DNA of 64,000 bases from JAHELQ01 sp965603365 (GTDB taxonomy: Bacteria > Acidobacteriota > Aminicenantia > UBA2199): positions 1-64,000 of the forward strand of contig CBFDCR010000006.1 of assembly GCA_965603365.1 (NCBI GenBank), in the 5' to 3' direction. Below are positions 27,026-36,113 of this stretch, piece by piece (the stretch's first letter is position 1; every line of letters begins with the position of its first letter). A model generated the notes under the pieces. It was not told where the DNA came from, did not search any database, and worked only from the letters and a program-made list of their open reading frames with translations. The position numbers and the translations under genes are program-made.

Positions 27026-30000
27026 TTAAAAATCCCTCTTTTCTGTCTTTTCGATATCTACGAACTCTCTCCTCTCGGCTCCGGGGATAAGGGATGCCAT
27101 CTCTTTGATTGTGGCTCTTCTAAAAATTTCACCCAGAGGTATTTTGACATGGAAATTTTTGTTTATCCTGGCTACCAGTATCATGGCCTTCAATGAATCC
27201 CCGCCCAACTCAAAGAAGTCATCATCGATACCAACTTGATCGATGCCAAAAAATTCCTGAAAAATTTCGGTCAATTCCTGCTCGGTTTCATTCCGGGGGG
27301 CAACATAGACAGTACTGAGGTCGGATCTCACATACGGCGCTCCGGGAGAGGTTTGTTCCCCTGGTGATCCTAACCAACCGGCTTCCAATTCGCCTGGAGT
27401 ACCATACTTTTTAATCAAAGTCCCTAAATCCAGGGTGGACAATACCACACGGGGCAATGTACTCCCCAGGATACGTTCCCAAACCGCTACGCCTTCAGTT
27501 GGTGATAATGCGTTCCGAAGTACAGATTTGTAATCGATACTTTCACGATTTTCCTTTTCCCCAAATCTCCGCCTGACCGCTTCTACCGACATACCCACCT
27601 CCTGCCAATCCTCCCAGTTAATGGAGACCGTAAACACATTATCTTTAATGGTTTTATAATGAGCATAAGCATCCAGGAACTCATTGGCCGCGGTATAGCC
27701 GATCTGGCCAAATTTCACCCTATGGGTTACATTACCAACGGAGGAAAAGAGAACAAAAAAGTCAAGTTTCTTACCCTTAAAAACAGTATCCAGTACCAGT
27801 GTGCCCTTCACTTTTGGGGCCATAATGTCCTCTGTCATCTCTTTCGTTCTTTTTTGGATCACACCTGCATAATCGGCAATCCCAGCAGTATGAAGAACCC
27901 CATTGATGCAGCCAAACCTCTTTTCCGCCAGTGCGATCACCTCCTCTACCTGTTCCCGGTTAGAAATGTCGGCACTGGCAACCATAATTTCAGCCCCATG
28001 GTCTTCCAGTTCATCTATTTTCCTGATCTTCCGGCTTACATCATCTTCTATTTCATGGTTCTGGAGCCACTCTTGCCACCTCTCTCTTCCGGGAAAATTC
28101 GAGCGCCCCACCAGGATAAGCCTGGCTTTTACACTTCTGGCCAGGTGCTGGGCAAACGTAAACCCCATACCTCCCAATCCGCCGGTAATCAAATAAACTC
28201 CCTTTTCTCTCAGACGCTGGGAAGCTTTGTGAGATTCATCCAACCCAACCGGTTTCACATTTTGTACCCACCGCTTATTTCCCCGGTAAACCACAATATT
28301 GTCCGGCGAATCAACTGTAAATTCTGCCGTTAAATGCTCGATAAGCTTATTCTCACGGGTACCCCCAGATTCAGGAAGAACGATATCTATACTGCGGCAA
28401 CTTATATGAGGGTACTCTAGAGGAATAATCTTGACGGCCCCGAGAACCGTCGCTTTTAAAGGACATAACACCTCTTCTCCATTCACCTCCTGCACATTGT
28501 TGGTGACCACCTCGATTTGAATTTTATCTGAAATATTCTGCCTGCCAGTGGCCCGGACGATGTTCAACAGGCTGTGCAGCCCCAGTTCCTGCAACCAGTC
28601 CAGCCCTTCCAGCATCGATTCTTCTTCACTTTCCTCGCTAACTCCCCATAAATGGACAATCCTTCCGGGAGCCCTGCCCAGGCATAAAAGCTCATCAAAC
28701 AGTTTATCATAGTCATCTTCCCGCCGGGGGTTCAGCGTATATATATCATCAGACACCTTAGTAAACTCAGCGCCAATTTTGACAATAATCACGCTCTGCA
28801 CATCCTGCTTCAGGCGATCGGCCAGTTTGCCCCCCCAGCCGGTCTCGTCAATAAATACCAGCCAATGAGATTGATCAAGGGGCTTTACAGATGCACGGGA
28901 ATCTAAAATGGATTGTTCCCACAAGGGGACGTAAAACCAATCTGCCATATCGGGTTTTTTATCCGATAGAAATTTATTCACTAAAAAAGCCTCGCTGATT
29001 TTAGACATATCCCCATCGATCCAGTAACGCTGCCGTTCAAAGGGATAGGTGGGCATAGGAATTCGCCGCCTCTTCTCTCCAGCATAAAACCCGGCCCAAT
29101 TAATCTTTGCTCCATAAAGCCATAACTGGCCTATTTTACTCAACAGGTAAAAGTGATCAGGTATTTCCTCCTGGGGATGTCTGATTAAATCGACCGCAAA
29201 TTGGCCGGGTTTCCTGTCCATATGTCTCCTTAAAAAGATACTTAATGCTTTACCCGGCCCAACCTCTACAAAAATAGCCCCCTCCTCCTTCAATAATTCA
29301 CCCAGGCCATTGGCAAATCGTACTGTCTCCCTTAAATGTCTGGCCCAGTATCCAGGCTCTACGGCATCCTCAGCATCGATCCATCTACCTGTTAGATTAG
29401 AAATATATGGAATATCAGGCCTATTGAGTTTTATTCCCCTCACTTTTTCTTCAAATTTCCCTAATACGGGATCTATCATCTTTGAGTGAAAGGCATGGGA
29501 GGTGTGTAATCGCCTGCCCTCACAGCCTCTCTCTTTTAATACCTTTTCAAAACCCTCCATATCTTCATGGGAACCGGAAATTACACAAAGGGAGGAACTG
29601 TTGACTGCTGCCAGGGATAATTTCTCATTCAACATTGGTTTTAATTCATCCTCCGGTAGGGGCACACTCAACATGGAACCAGCGGGCAACTGCTGCATCA
29701 ATTGGCCCCTGGCTGCCACCAATTTTAGCGCATCCTCCAGGGAAAAAACTCCCGATAGGCACGCCGCCGTATATTCCCCGATACTGTGGCCGGTCATGGC
29801 ATGGGGCGTAATTCCCCATTCTATCAACAATTTGGCCAGGGCATACTCAAAAATAAACAGCACCACCTGGGCCACTTCGGTTTGATCGATGGACAAATGC
29901 CGCTCATCCCTACCGGCTTCGGATTCCACGGCTGCCGCCCTCGCGAATATCCGCCTGGGTGGACGCGATAAACCGGGATATAATATCTCCTTGATATCGT

Positions 30001-31714
30001 ATCCCATCAACGATTTTAAAATCCCGAAGCAGCGATCCAGCTCTTCTCGAAATACCGGTTCTGTCTGATACAACCCCAACCCCATCTCCACATACTGGCT
30101 GCCCTGGCCGGGAAACATAAATATAACCGGCTTTTTACCCCCTTTTACGGAAAATTCCTGAACTTTTCCGCTGTCGGGGGATGACAAAGCCTCAATGGCT
30201 TCATCGGCATCCCGGCATACCGATATTCGTCTATACTGAAATGGTTTCCTGCCCACCTGTAATGTATAAGCCGCATCGGAAAGATTAATACCGGGATTTT
30301 CCTTAAAATATCCGGCTAAATTTCCAGTTGCCTCGTTAAGCGCCGACTCTGTCCTGGCCGACAATACCATCAGTTTCCAATGCCGTCCTGGTGAGGATTC
30401 TTCTATCTCCGGTGCCTCTTCAAGAACCACATGGGCATTGGTGCCGCCAATACCAAAAGAACTCACCCCGGCCCGCAAAGGGTAACGACCATTTTCCCAT
30501 TCAGTTAAGTTTGTGTTTACCAGGAAAGGGCTGTTCTCAAAATCAATTTTCGGGTTTGGATCCTCAAAATGAAGACTGGCTGGAATTAACTTATATTTTA
30601 AAGCCAATACTGTTTTTATAAAACCTGCGACACCGGCGGCAGAGTCCAGATGCCCTATGTTGGTTTTAACGGATCCGATCTTGCAAAAGCCCTTCTTTTT
30701 TGTATTAAAGGCAAGCTTTAACGCTTCGACTTCTGCAGGATCTCCCAGGATTGTTCCAGTACCATGTGCTTCAATATAGCCGATCATTTCAGGCTCAACT
30801 TCGGCCATGTGCTGGGCCATCCTGATTGCCTCAGCCTGTCCTTCTATACTGGGAGCCGTAAAGCCTACCTTCCTTATCCCGTCATTATTAATTGCAGACC
30901 CTTTTATAACGGCATAAGTATAATCTCCATCCAAAACCGTATCTTCCAATCGTTTTAAAACAACGACCCCCGCGCCTTCCCCTCCAACTGTCCCTTCTGC
31001 CCTTGAACCGAACGTCCTGCAATGCCCGTCCGGAGAGGCAATCATTCCCTCCCGATACAAATAGCCATTTTTATTCAAGGCCAATATTGTAATACCACCT
31101 GCTAAAGCAATGTCACACTCTCCATTTAAGAGTGACTGACAGGCCAGATGAATCGCTACTAAAGAGGTGGAACATGCCGTGTTGATGGAAAAACTCGGTC
31201 CTTTCAAGCCAAACTTATAGGAAATTCGTGTACTTAAAAAATCTTTATGATCCAAAGTCTCTGCGGCAAATTGACCCAATATTTCCCTTTTCCCGGATAA
31301 TATGGATAGGGCTTCCCACTTAAGATTGTGTGAAGCACCTGCGTAAAGGCCAATCAATCCTTTATAAAATTCAGGATTATAACCGGCATTTTCCAATGCA
31401 ATCCAGACACATTCATGGAAAATCCGCATCTGCGGATCCATAATCTCCGCTTCACGGGAGGTATAATCAAAAAAGACTGGATCAAAATATTCTATATCTT
31501 CCAGAATCCCATACGCTTTTATATAATCCGGATTTTTGATTAAATCAGGCTCAACTCTGGCTGCTTTTAGTTCCGCATCGGAAAAGAAAGAGATAGATTC
31601 TACACCATTTTTCAAATTTTCCCAGAATTCATCAATATTTTTGGCCCCTGGAAATCTGCCGGCCATACCAATAACGGCAATCTCCGAGCCAGTTTCGCTA
31701 TTTCTATAACCCAT
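27026..31714 (-). CDS. PKS module KS-AT-KR-ACP (reading frame continues past TAA into a C domain)
   Basis: 1562 aa to the TAA. KS (TACSTS Cys181, EAHGTGT, KTNIGH), AT with canonical GHSIGEY (Ser644) and HAFHS, which point to malonyl-CoA, KR (TGGLGGMG from Thr1177; GYTAAN), ACP (LGGDSL, Ser1507). The protein stops at EKTEKRDF, and the same frame then continues HTTYNHTRLWIIQQFEPGN into the C domain at 25769-27025. In the sister modules the ACP-C linker reads EKREYY then SLSSAQKRL, so the TAA stands exactly where the second Tyr of this motif should be. The natural reading is a KS-AT-KR-ACP-C protein, the same layout as 36112-42117, broken by a nonsense codon, sequence error or recoding. The start overlaps the previous gene by 11 bases. 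Confidence 0.92.
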   Translation of the reverse strand: MGYRNSETGSEIAVIGMAGRFPGAKNIDEFWENLKNGVESISFFSDAELKAARVEPDLIKNPDYIKAYGILEDIEYFDPVFFDYTSREAEIMDPQMRIFHECVWIALENAGYNPEFYKGLIGLYAGASHNLKWEALSILSGKREILGQFAAETLDHKDFLSTRISYKFGLKGPSFSINTACSTSLVAIHLACQSLLNGECDIALAGGITILALNKNGYLYREGMIASPDGHCRTFGSRAEGTVGGEGAGVVVLKRLEDTVLDGDYTYAVIKGSAINNDGIRKVGFTAPSIEGQAEAIRMAQHMAEVEPEMIGYIEAHGTGTILGDPAEVEALKLAFNTKKKGFCKIGSVKTNIGHLDSAAGVAGFIKTVLALKYKLIPASLHFEDPNPKIDFENSPFLVNTNLTEWENGRYPLRAGVSSFGIGGTNAHVVLEEAPEIEESSPGRHWKLMVLSARTESALNEATGNLAGYFKENPGINLSDAAYTLQVGRKPFQYRRISVCRDADEAIEALSSPDSGKVQEFSVKGGKKPVIFMFPGQGSQYVEMGLGLYQTEPVFREELDRCFGILKSLMGYDIKEILYPGLSRPPRRIFARAAAVESEAGRDERHLSIDQTEVAQVVLFIFEYALAKLLIEWGITPHAMTGHSIGEYTAACLSGVFSLEDALKLVAARGQLMQQLPAGSMLSVPLPEDELKPMLNEKLSLAAVNSSSLCVISGSHEDMEGFEKVLKERGCEGRRLHTSHAFHSKMIDPVLGKFEEKVRGIKLNRPDIPYISNLTGRWIDAEDAVEPGYWARHLRETVRFANGLGELLKEEGAIFVEVGPGKALSIFLRRHMDRKPGQFAVDLIRHPQEEIPDHFYLLSKIGQLWLYGAKINWAGFYAGEKRRRIPMPTYPFERQRYWIDGDMSKISEAFLVNKFLSDKKPDMADWFYVPLWEQSILDSRASVKPLDQSHWLVFIDETGWGGKLADRLKQDVQSVIIVKIGAEFTKVSDDIYTLNPRREDDYDKLFDELLCLGRAPGRIVHLWGVSEESEEESMLEGLDWLQELGLHSLLNIVRATGRQNISDKIQIEVVTNNVQEVNGEEVLCPLKATVLGAVKIIPLEYPHISCRSIDIVLPESGGTRENKLIEHLTAEFTVDSPDNIVVYRGNKRWVQNVKPVGLDESHKASQRLREKGVYLITGGLGGMGFTFAQHLARSVKARLILVGRSNFPGRERWQEWLQNHEIEDDVSRKIRKIDELEDHGAEIMVASADISNREQVEEVIALAEKRFGCINGVLHTAGIADYAGVIQKRTKEMTEDIMAPKVKGTLVLDTVFKGKKLDFFVLFSSVGNVTHRVKFGQIGYTAANEFLDAYAHYKTIKDNVFTVSINWEDWQEVGMSVEAVRRRFGEKENRESIDYKSVLRNALSPTEGVAVWERILGSTLPRVVLSTLDLGTLIKKYGTPGELEAGWLGSPGEQTSPGAPYVRSDLSTVYVAPRNETEQELTEIFQEFFGIDQVGIDDDFFELGGDSLKAMILVARINKNFHVKIPLGEIFRRATIKEMASLIPGAERREFVDIEKTEKRDF

Positions 31715-34394
31715 TTCTCAACTCTTTCCTCTTTTGAAGCCTTTGCTTTTTCCCCTTCTTGCCTCTTTTTACTATATCCGACCGATTACTATCAAAAAAA
31801 CTCACATCGACTCCATCCCGGCCCAAATGCTCTGAAAGGGAACTGATTGTCGGATACCTCAGCATATCTACGACAGAAACCTCCTTTTCAAAGACTTTCT
31901 TTAATTTGGTATGTACTGTAATAAGCCTCAAAGAATTGCCCCCCAGGCCAAAAAAATTATCGTGGACACCGACCTGATCCAATTTAAGTACTTCTCTCCA
32001 GATACCGGCAATTATGATTTCCAGGTTATTTTGAGGAGCAACATAGGTAGCCTCCAGGTCGGGCCTGAATCCATCAAACTCCGGCAGTGATTTCCTGTCT
32101 AATTTTCCACCCGGGGTTCGGGGGAGCTTATCCATCTGGAGAAAATAAGAGGGAATCATGTAACCGGGTAAACGGCTGGACAAATACTCTCTCAATTCCC
32201 CGGATTCGGGTTCCAATTCAGGCTGCCGGGTACTCTTTTTAACATAGTGAGCACAGAGAAATTTTTCCGCTCCCATTTCTACTGCCGTTACGACGGCATC
32301 CCCGATACCCTCATGTTGTAATAGTTGGTTTTCAATCTCCCCCAATTCGATGCGGTGGCCTCTTATTTTTACCTGGAAATCGATCCTGCCGAAAAATTCC
32401 ACATTCCCATCCACCGTCCATGCTGCCTGATCCCCTGTCCTGTAAATCTTTTCGCCTGGTACATGAGGATTGTCGATAAACTGCCTTGCCGTTAACTCCG
32501 GGTTGTTCAGGTATCCCCGGGTTACACCGGCACCGACGATGCATAATTCACCTACTCCTGCCACCGCCGTAAGCTGGTTTTGCTTGTTCAATATATAGCA
32601 CTTCGTATTGGCTATCGGTTTACCCAACCTCACCCTTCCTTCGTCACATTTTACGGATAAAGCATCAACGGTTATCTCGGTAGGGCCATAGTTATTATAA
32701 AGGTTATACCCTCTAGCCAATATCTGATCTTTGACTGAATCTTCCAACGGCTCTCCACCGGAAATAACCGCCCTTAAACTTTCCAGAGAAGTATCGTGAC
32801 AGAGCAGCTCTTTCAAAATTCTCGGCACATAATTAACGATATGGATCCGGTTCCTCAAAACATATCGACAAAATTGCTCTCTGTCTGCCACCAGAGCCCC
32901 GTTACCTGTATAAAGGGTGGAGCCACTGATCAAGGCCCCGAAGATATCTTCTACCGAAGGATCAAAAAAATAATCGGTTAACTGCAATACATGGGTATAC
33001 TGCCGGAGGTTAAACTGCCGACAAAACCAGGTCAACACGTTAACGACGTTTCTGTGTACCGCCGCCACACCTTTGGGAATCCCGCTGGAGCCGGAAGTAT
33101 ACATCACATATATCATGTTTTCGGGTGTGCTGGTGCGCCCCAGGTTACCATCCTCCCCCGAATAAATGTTCTCTTCATCCACATAAACGATATCTTCACC
33201 TGTTAGGCCGCATTCGTCTTCGCCGTTCTTTAACAGGGAGGACTGGGTAACCAACAGCGGTACCCCACTGTCTCTTAACAAAATCCTTCTTCTTTCTGCC
33301 GGGTAAGCGGGGTCCAGCGGCAGGTAGGCGCCGCCTGCCTTCAAAATTGCCACCATCCCCGTTACCATCCTATCGGGAAGCTCAACCATTATGGCGGCGA
33401 TGGTCTCCGACGATACCCCCTTCGCTCTTAGCAGCCGGGCCAGGCGATTGGCTCGCCGATTTAGTTCTCCAAAACAAACAGCCCAACAAAGCCCACTCTC
33501 TATTTCTTCATGGACCAGGGCGACTGTATCTGGTGTCTCTTCTGCCTGCCGCTCTAATAACTCATGGACGGTGCGGTCAGCCGGATAGACGACCTCTGTT
33601 TGATTAAAATCATAAATCAAGCGATTCTTCTCCTCTTCCGGCAAAAAGGGGATGACCGAAACCTTTGCATCGATGTCCTGCAAGCTGTTTTCTAAAAAAT
33701 TAACAAAATGGCTGGCAAACCGTTTTACATCATAACTGTCATACAAACCGGCATCACATAAAATCCGGCCATCTATCCTCTCTTCTTCCCTCGAGAAAGA
33801 GAAAAGGAGTTTCTCTCTCTCCTCTTCAGATCCACCGCTGATATGCAGATTTTTTAAGGTACACATCACATTGGTAATGCGGCCGAGCCCGTCTTCCCCA
33901 CTCTCTTGCCGCTCACTAAATACCATTTCCAGCAGCCTGTGCGCAGGGTAATCTTGATGATCGTAGGCATCGAGAACAGACTGCCTGACCTGGATCAGCA
34001 GTTCCCTGAAGGTTGCATCTCCACTCAATGAGTCCCGGACAAACACGTAGTCGTTCATGGTATCTTCGGTCACATAGGCCTCCAATACCGGCGACATCAC
34101 AATAATATCTTCCTCTCCGGTATACCGGTATATTAATGACTTCAAGCCTGCCAACAGGATGATATAAATAGAAATATCCGACTGCCTGCCCAATTTTAGC
34201 AACCGGCCACTTAAAGGGAGAGGAAAGGAAATTTCGATCTCCTGGCGATCCGCCCCCGCTCTGCGGTTCATTTCAGCAAATAACAATAAATTTGTTTCAC
34301 CGATGTCCGGTGTTAACCGGTTTAACCAGAAATCCTTCTGCTTTAAAAACCTGGCACTGGTCAGGAATAAATTTTCATTGATCCTACGACTCAT
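31704..34394 (-). CDS. NRPS [C-lobe]-A-PCP
   Basis: 896 aa from the ATG at 34394, which has GGTGGA about seven bases upstream; a GTG four codons earlier (34406) is possible. Residues about 15-280 align only with the second half of a condensation domain: they start at the LKQKDFW position, contain a degenerate EEDIIVMSPV (C5-like) and YDHQDYPAHRL (C6-like), and have no HHxxxDG. The A domain follows (TSGSSGIPKG from Thr433; NYGPTEIT; inferred code DPENIGNVDK, unassigned), then PCP (LGGNSL, Ser821). The tail is strongly basic (KRGKKGKKQRLQKRKELR). The A domain has no full C domain of its own; the one at the end of 36112-42117 is the natural partner. The stop overlaps the next start by 11 bases. 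Confidence 0.92.
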   Translation of the reverse strand: MSRRINENLFLTSARFLKQKDFWLNRLTPDIGETNLLLFAEMNRRAGADRQEIEISFPLPLSGRLLKLGRQSDISIYIILLAGLKSLIYRYTGEEDIIVMSPVLEAYVTEDTMNDYVFVRDSLSGDATFRELLIQVRQSVLDAYDHQDYPAHRLLEMVFSERQESGEDGLGRITNVMCTLKNLHISGGSEEEREKLLFSFSREEERIDGRILCDAGLYDSYDVKRFASHFVNFLENSLQDIDAKVSVIPFLPEEEKNRLIYDFNQTEVVYPADRTVHELLERQAEETPDTVALVHEEIESGLCWAVCFGELNRRANRLARLLRAKGVSSETIAAIMVELPDRMVTGMVAILKAGGAYLPLDPAYPAERRRILLRDSGVPLLVTQSSLLKNGEDECGLTGEDIVYVDEENIYSGEDGNLGRTSTPENMIYVMYTSGSSGIPKGVAAVHRNVVNVLTWFCRQFNLRQYTHVLQLTDYFFDPSVEDIFGALISGSTLYTGNGALVADREQFCRYVLRNRIHIVNYVPRILKELLCHDTSLESLRAVISGGEPLEDSVKDQILARGYNLYNNYGPTEITVDALSVKCDEGRVRLGKPIANTKCYILNKQNQLTAVAGVGELCIVGAGVTRGYLNNPELTARQFIDNPHVPGEKIYRTGDQAAWTVDGNVEFFGRIDFQVKIRGHRIELGEIENQLLQHEGIGDAVVTAVEMGAEKFLCAHYVKKSTRQPELEPESGELREYLSSRLPGYMIPSYFLQMDKLPRTPGGKLDRKSLPEFDGFRPDLEATYVAPQNNLEIIIAGIWREVLKLDQVGVHDNFFGLGGNSLRLITVHTKLKKVFEKEVSVVDMLRYPTISSLSEHLGRDGVDVSFFDSNRSDIVKRGKKGKKQRLQKRKELRNGL

Positions 34395-34415
34395 TCTCTG
34401 TTCCACCGCTATCTT

Positions 34416-36098
34416 TTAAAAATCAAAACCCACTGCCGATCTATCGATTTTATCGCCATCAACTGCTTTAAGATCCCCGGAGCCGCCGTCCCTTTGAACG
34501 GCATCCTTCAACCGCATAATGGCCTGAAAACCAATTTCCTTCTGGGCGGGATTCAATAATTTCTCTTTGATTCCGTTGTTAAAGCTCTTTACGAACCGGT
34601 CAAATTCTTGCCTGGTGAACCCCCGATGGATCAGGTAAAACATGCCATTGAATTCAAAATTATATTGAGGTACCCACAGGGGATCATCGATGGTCAAAAA
34701 GATCTCTTCGATAAGATCGCAGGCCCGCCGGGCATCCATGGTGGCGTGGCTCCATTCAAAATTTGAGCCCTCGATTTTAAAGTCCTCTCGCCTTTTCCAG
34801 ATAGGAGTGATAGCATCGCAGTACCACAATTGGGCCCGGTAATAATCGAGCCCGCTCTCTTTAATAAATTTAACCGTCTCCTCAACCGTTTTTTCGGTTT
34901 CACCGGGAAAACCGATTATAAAAGAGCCGTAAGTCAAAATGTCAAACTCCTTGAGCAGGGCAATTCCTTTAAGGTATTGATCCACCGCGGCCGCCTTATT
35001 CATATTCTTAAGGATCTTTTCGCTCCCGGACTCGATGCCCAGGAAAACGCCTTCACAGCCGCTGGCTTTCATTAATTCAACGGTTTCCCTGTCGGCAAAC
35101 TGGCAGCGAAAATGGCTGTTCCATTTAAATTGAAATCTATTCTTCTCTATAACCCGGAGGATCTGCTTGAACCTTTTGGGGGGAACATTAAAGGTATCGT
35201 CGATAAAATTCAGGCTCTTTAACGACTCTATATCTGCCAGTTGTTTTAATTCTGCCTCCACTGCCTCTATTTCGGCCAGCCGATACTTTCCCGCATACTG
35301 GGGAAATCCGCAGAAAGCACAGGAAAAGGGACAGGAGATCGAGGTTCTGACGGAAGCGTGCTCCCCCACCCGACTGGCAAACAGACACCAGTCCACCATA
35401 TTCTGGGAGAGATCGTTGTCCTCCTCCACCATGGGGGTCGATATATAGCCGTTGTTTGATTTATAATAAATATTGTTGACCCGATCCAGGGGTAAATTGT
35501 TCTTTAAGGCATTTATGATATTTACCAGGGCGGCCTCTCCCTGGGAACTAACGACATAAAAATCGGCATCGATGCTTTTAAACAGATACTTCAGCGATTC
35601 TGGATCGATGGTGCGATATCGGGTGGAGACAAAGGGGCCTCCCAGTATGATGCTGGCGCTCCGGTTATATGTCCTGATAAAATCCATGATTTCCAGGATG
35701 GGGAAAACGGAGACATAGAGGGTGGTGATAATGGCAATGGTACGAATATCCCCCTGCTTCAACTTCCTGGACAACTCCTCTTTATGATCCTGGAATGAAT
35801 TCACAAAATCAAAGGAGAGCCCCCTTCTGTTCAGGTAAGTCCCCAGGTAGGCAATGGCGGCATTAAAAGCCTCCCCCAGGCTGAAAGGTCTTATACCCTC
35901 TGCCCCATGGTTGGCGGCCAGGTAAAAGAGGTTAAAAATATCGGGGGCAGAGTACGGTCTATTATTATACTGAATAAAATTCAGATTCAGATCCCGGTAA
36001 ACACCTAAATGTATGCCCATTTTCCTGACCTCTTGTTCGTACTCCGCAAAATTCATCTCATTATGGCCAATAAAGAAGCAGTCGATTATCCGGTCCAT
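34416..36098 (-). CDS. B12-type radical SAM enzyme (PhpK-like), copy 2
   Basis: 560 aa from the ATG at 36098, chosen because AGGAGG lies nine bases upstream; a TTG at 36122 opens the frame further but overlaps the end of the upstream gene. The N-terminus DCFFIGHNEMNF and the next 200 residues (ILGGPFVSTR, VVSSQGEAALV) are the putative cobalamin-binding half. The core has CPFSCAFC (Cys256, 260, 263), FIDDTFNVP and FLGIESGSE. It is a full-length paralogue of the enzyme at 58878-60575 and lies in the same context, between a protein ending in a C domain and one starting with a C-lobe. Known members of the class transfer methyl groups from methylcobalamin to unreactive atoms; the reaction here is not known. 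The tail reads SAVGFDF. Confidence 0.88.
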   Translation of the reverse strand: MDRIIDCFFIGHNEMNFAEYEQEVRKMGIHLGVYRDLNLNFIQYNNRPYSAPDIFNLFYLAANHGAEGIRPFSLGEAFNAAIAYLGTYLNRRGLSFDFVNSFQDHKEELSRKLKQGDIRTIAIITTLYVSVFPILEIMDFIRTYNRSASIILGGPFVSTRYRTIDPESLKYLFKSIDADFYVVSSQGEAALVNIINALKNNLPLDRVNNIYYKSNNGYISTPMVEEDNDLSQNMVDWCLFASRVGEHASVRTSISCPFSCAFCGFPQYAGKYRLAEIEAVEAELKQLADIESLKSLNFIDDTFNVPPKRFKQILRVIEKNRFQFKWNSHFRCQFADRETVELMKASGCEGVFLGIESGSEKILKNMNKAAAVDQYLKGIALLKEFDILTYGSFIIGFPGETEKTVEETVKFIKESGLDYYRAQLWYCDAITPIWKRREDFKIEGSNFEWSHATMDARRACDLIEEIFLTIDDPLWVPQYNFEFNGMFYLIHRGFTRQEFDRFVKSFNNGIKEKLLNPAQKEIGFQAIMRLKDAVQRDGGSGDLKAVDGDKIDRSAVGFDF

Positions 36099-36107
36099 GA
36101 GGGTCTC

Positions 36108-36113
36108 CCTCCT
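36108..36113 (-). promoter_or_regulatory. Shine-Dalgarno AGGAGG for radical SAM copy 2
   Basis: AGGAGG overlaps the TAG stop of the upstream PKS-C gene and stands nine bases before the ATG at 36098. This decides the start in favour of that ATG over the TTG at 36122. Confidence 0.8.

Larger units (their letters stand above)
25769..31714 (-). other. Reconstructed KS-AT-KR-ACP-C gene interrupted by one in-frame TAA (27026-27028)
   Basis: The two reading frames are in the same phase and the protein homology is unbroken across the stop: residues on both sides align one to one with the ACP-C linker and C1 motif of the modules at 36112-42117, 42135-49922 and 12238-23739. Only the codon for the second Tyr of the [ED]YY motif is replaced, which needs one base change (TAT or TAC to TAA). 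This composite entry records the probable ancestral gene, about 1980 codons long. Confidence 0.75.

Noticed and set aside
12238..27028. Reassignment of TAA as a sense codon
   Set aside because: TAA ends at least six genes here at natural C-termini (268, 23732, 34416, 42135, 49954, 53164), so it works as a stop.
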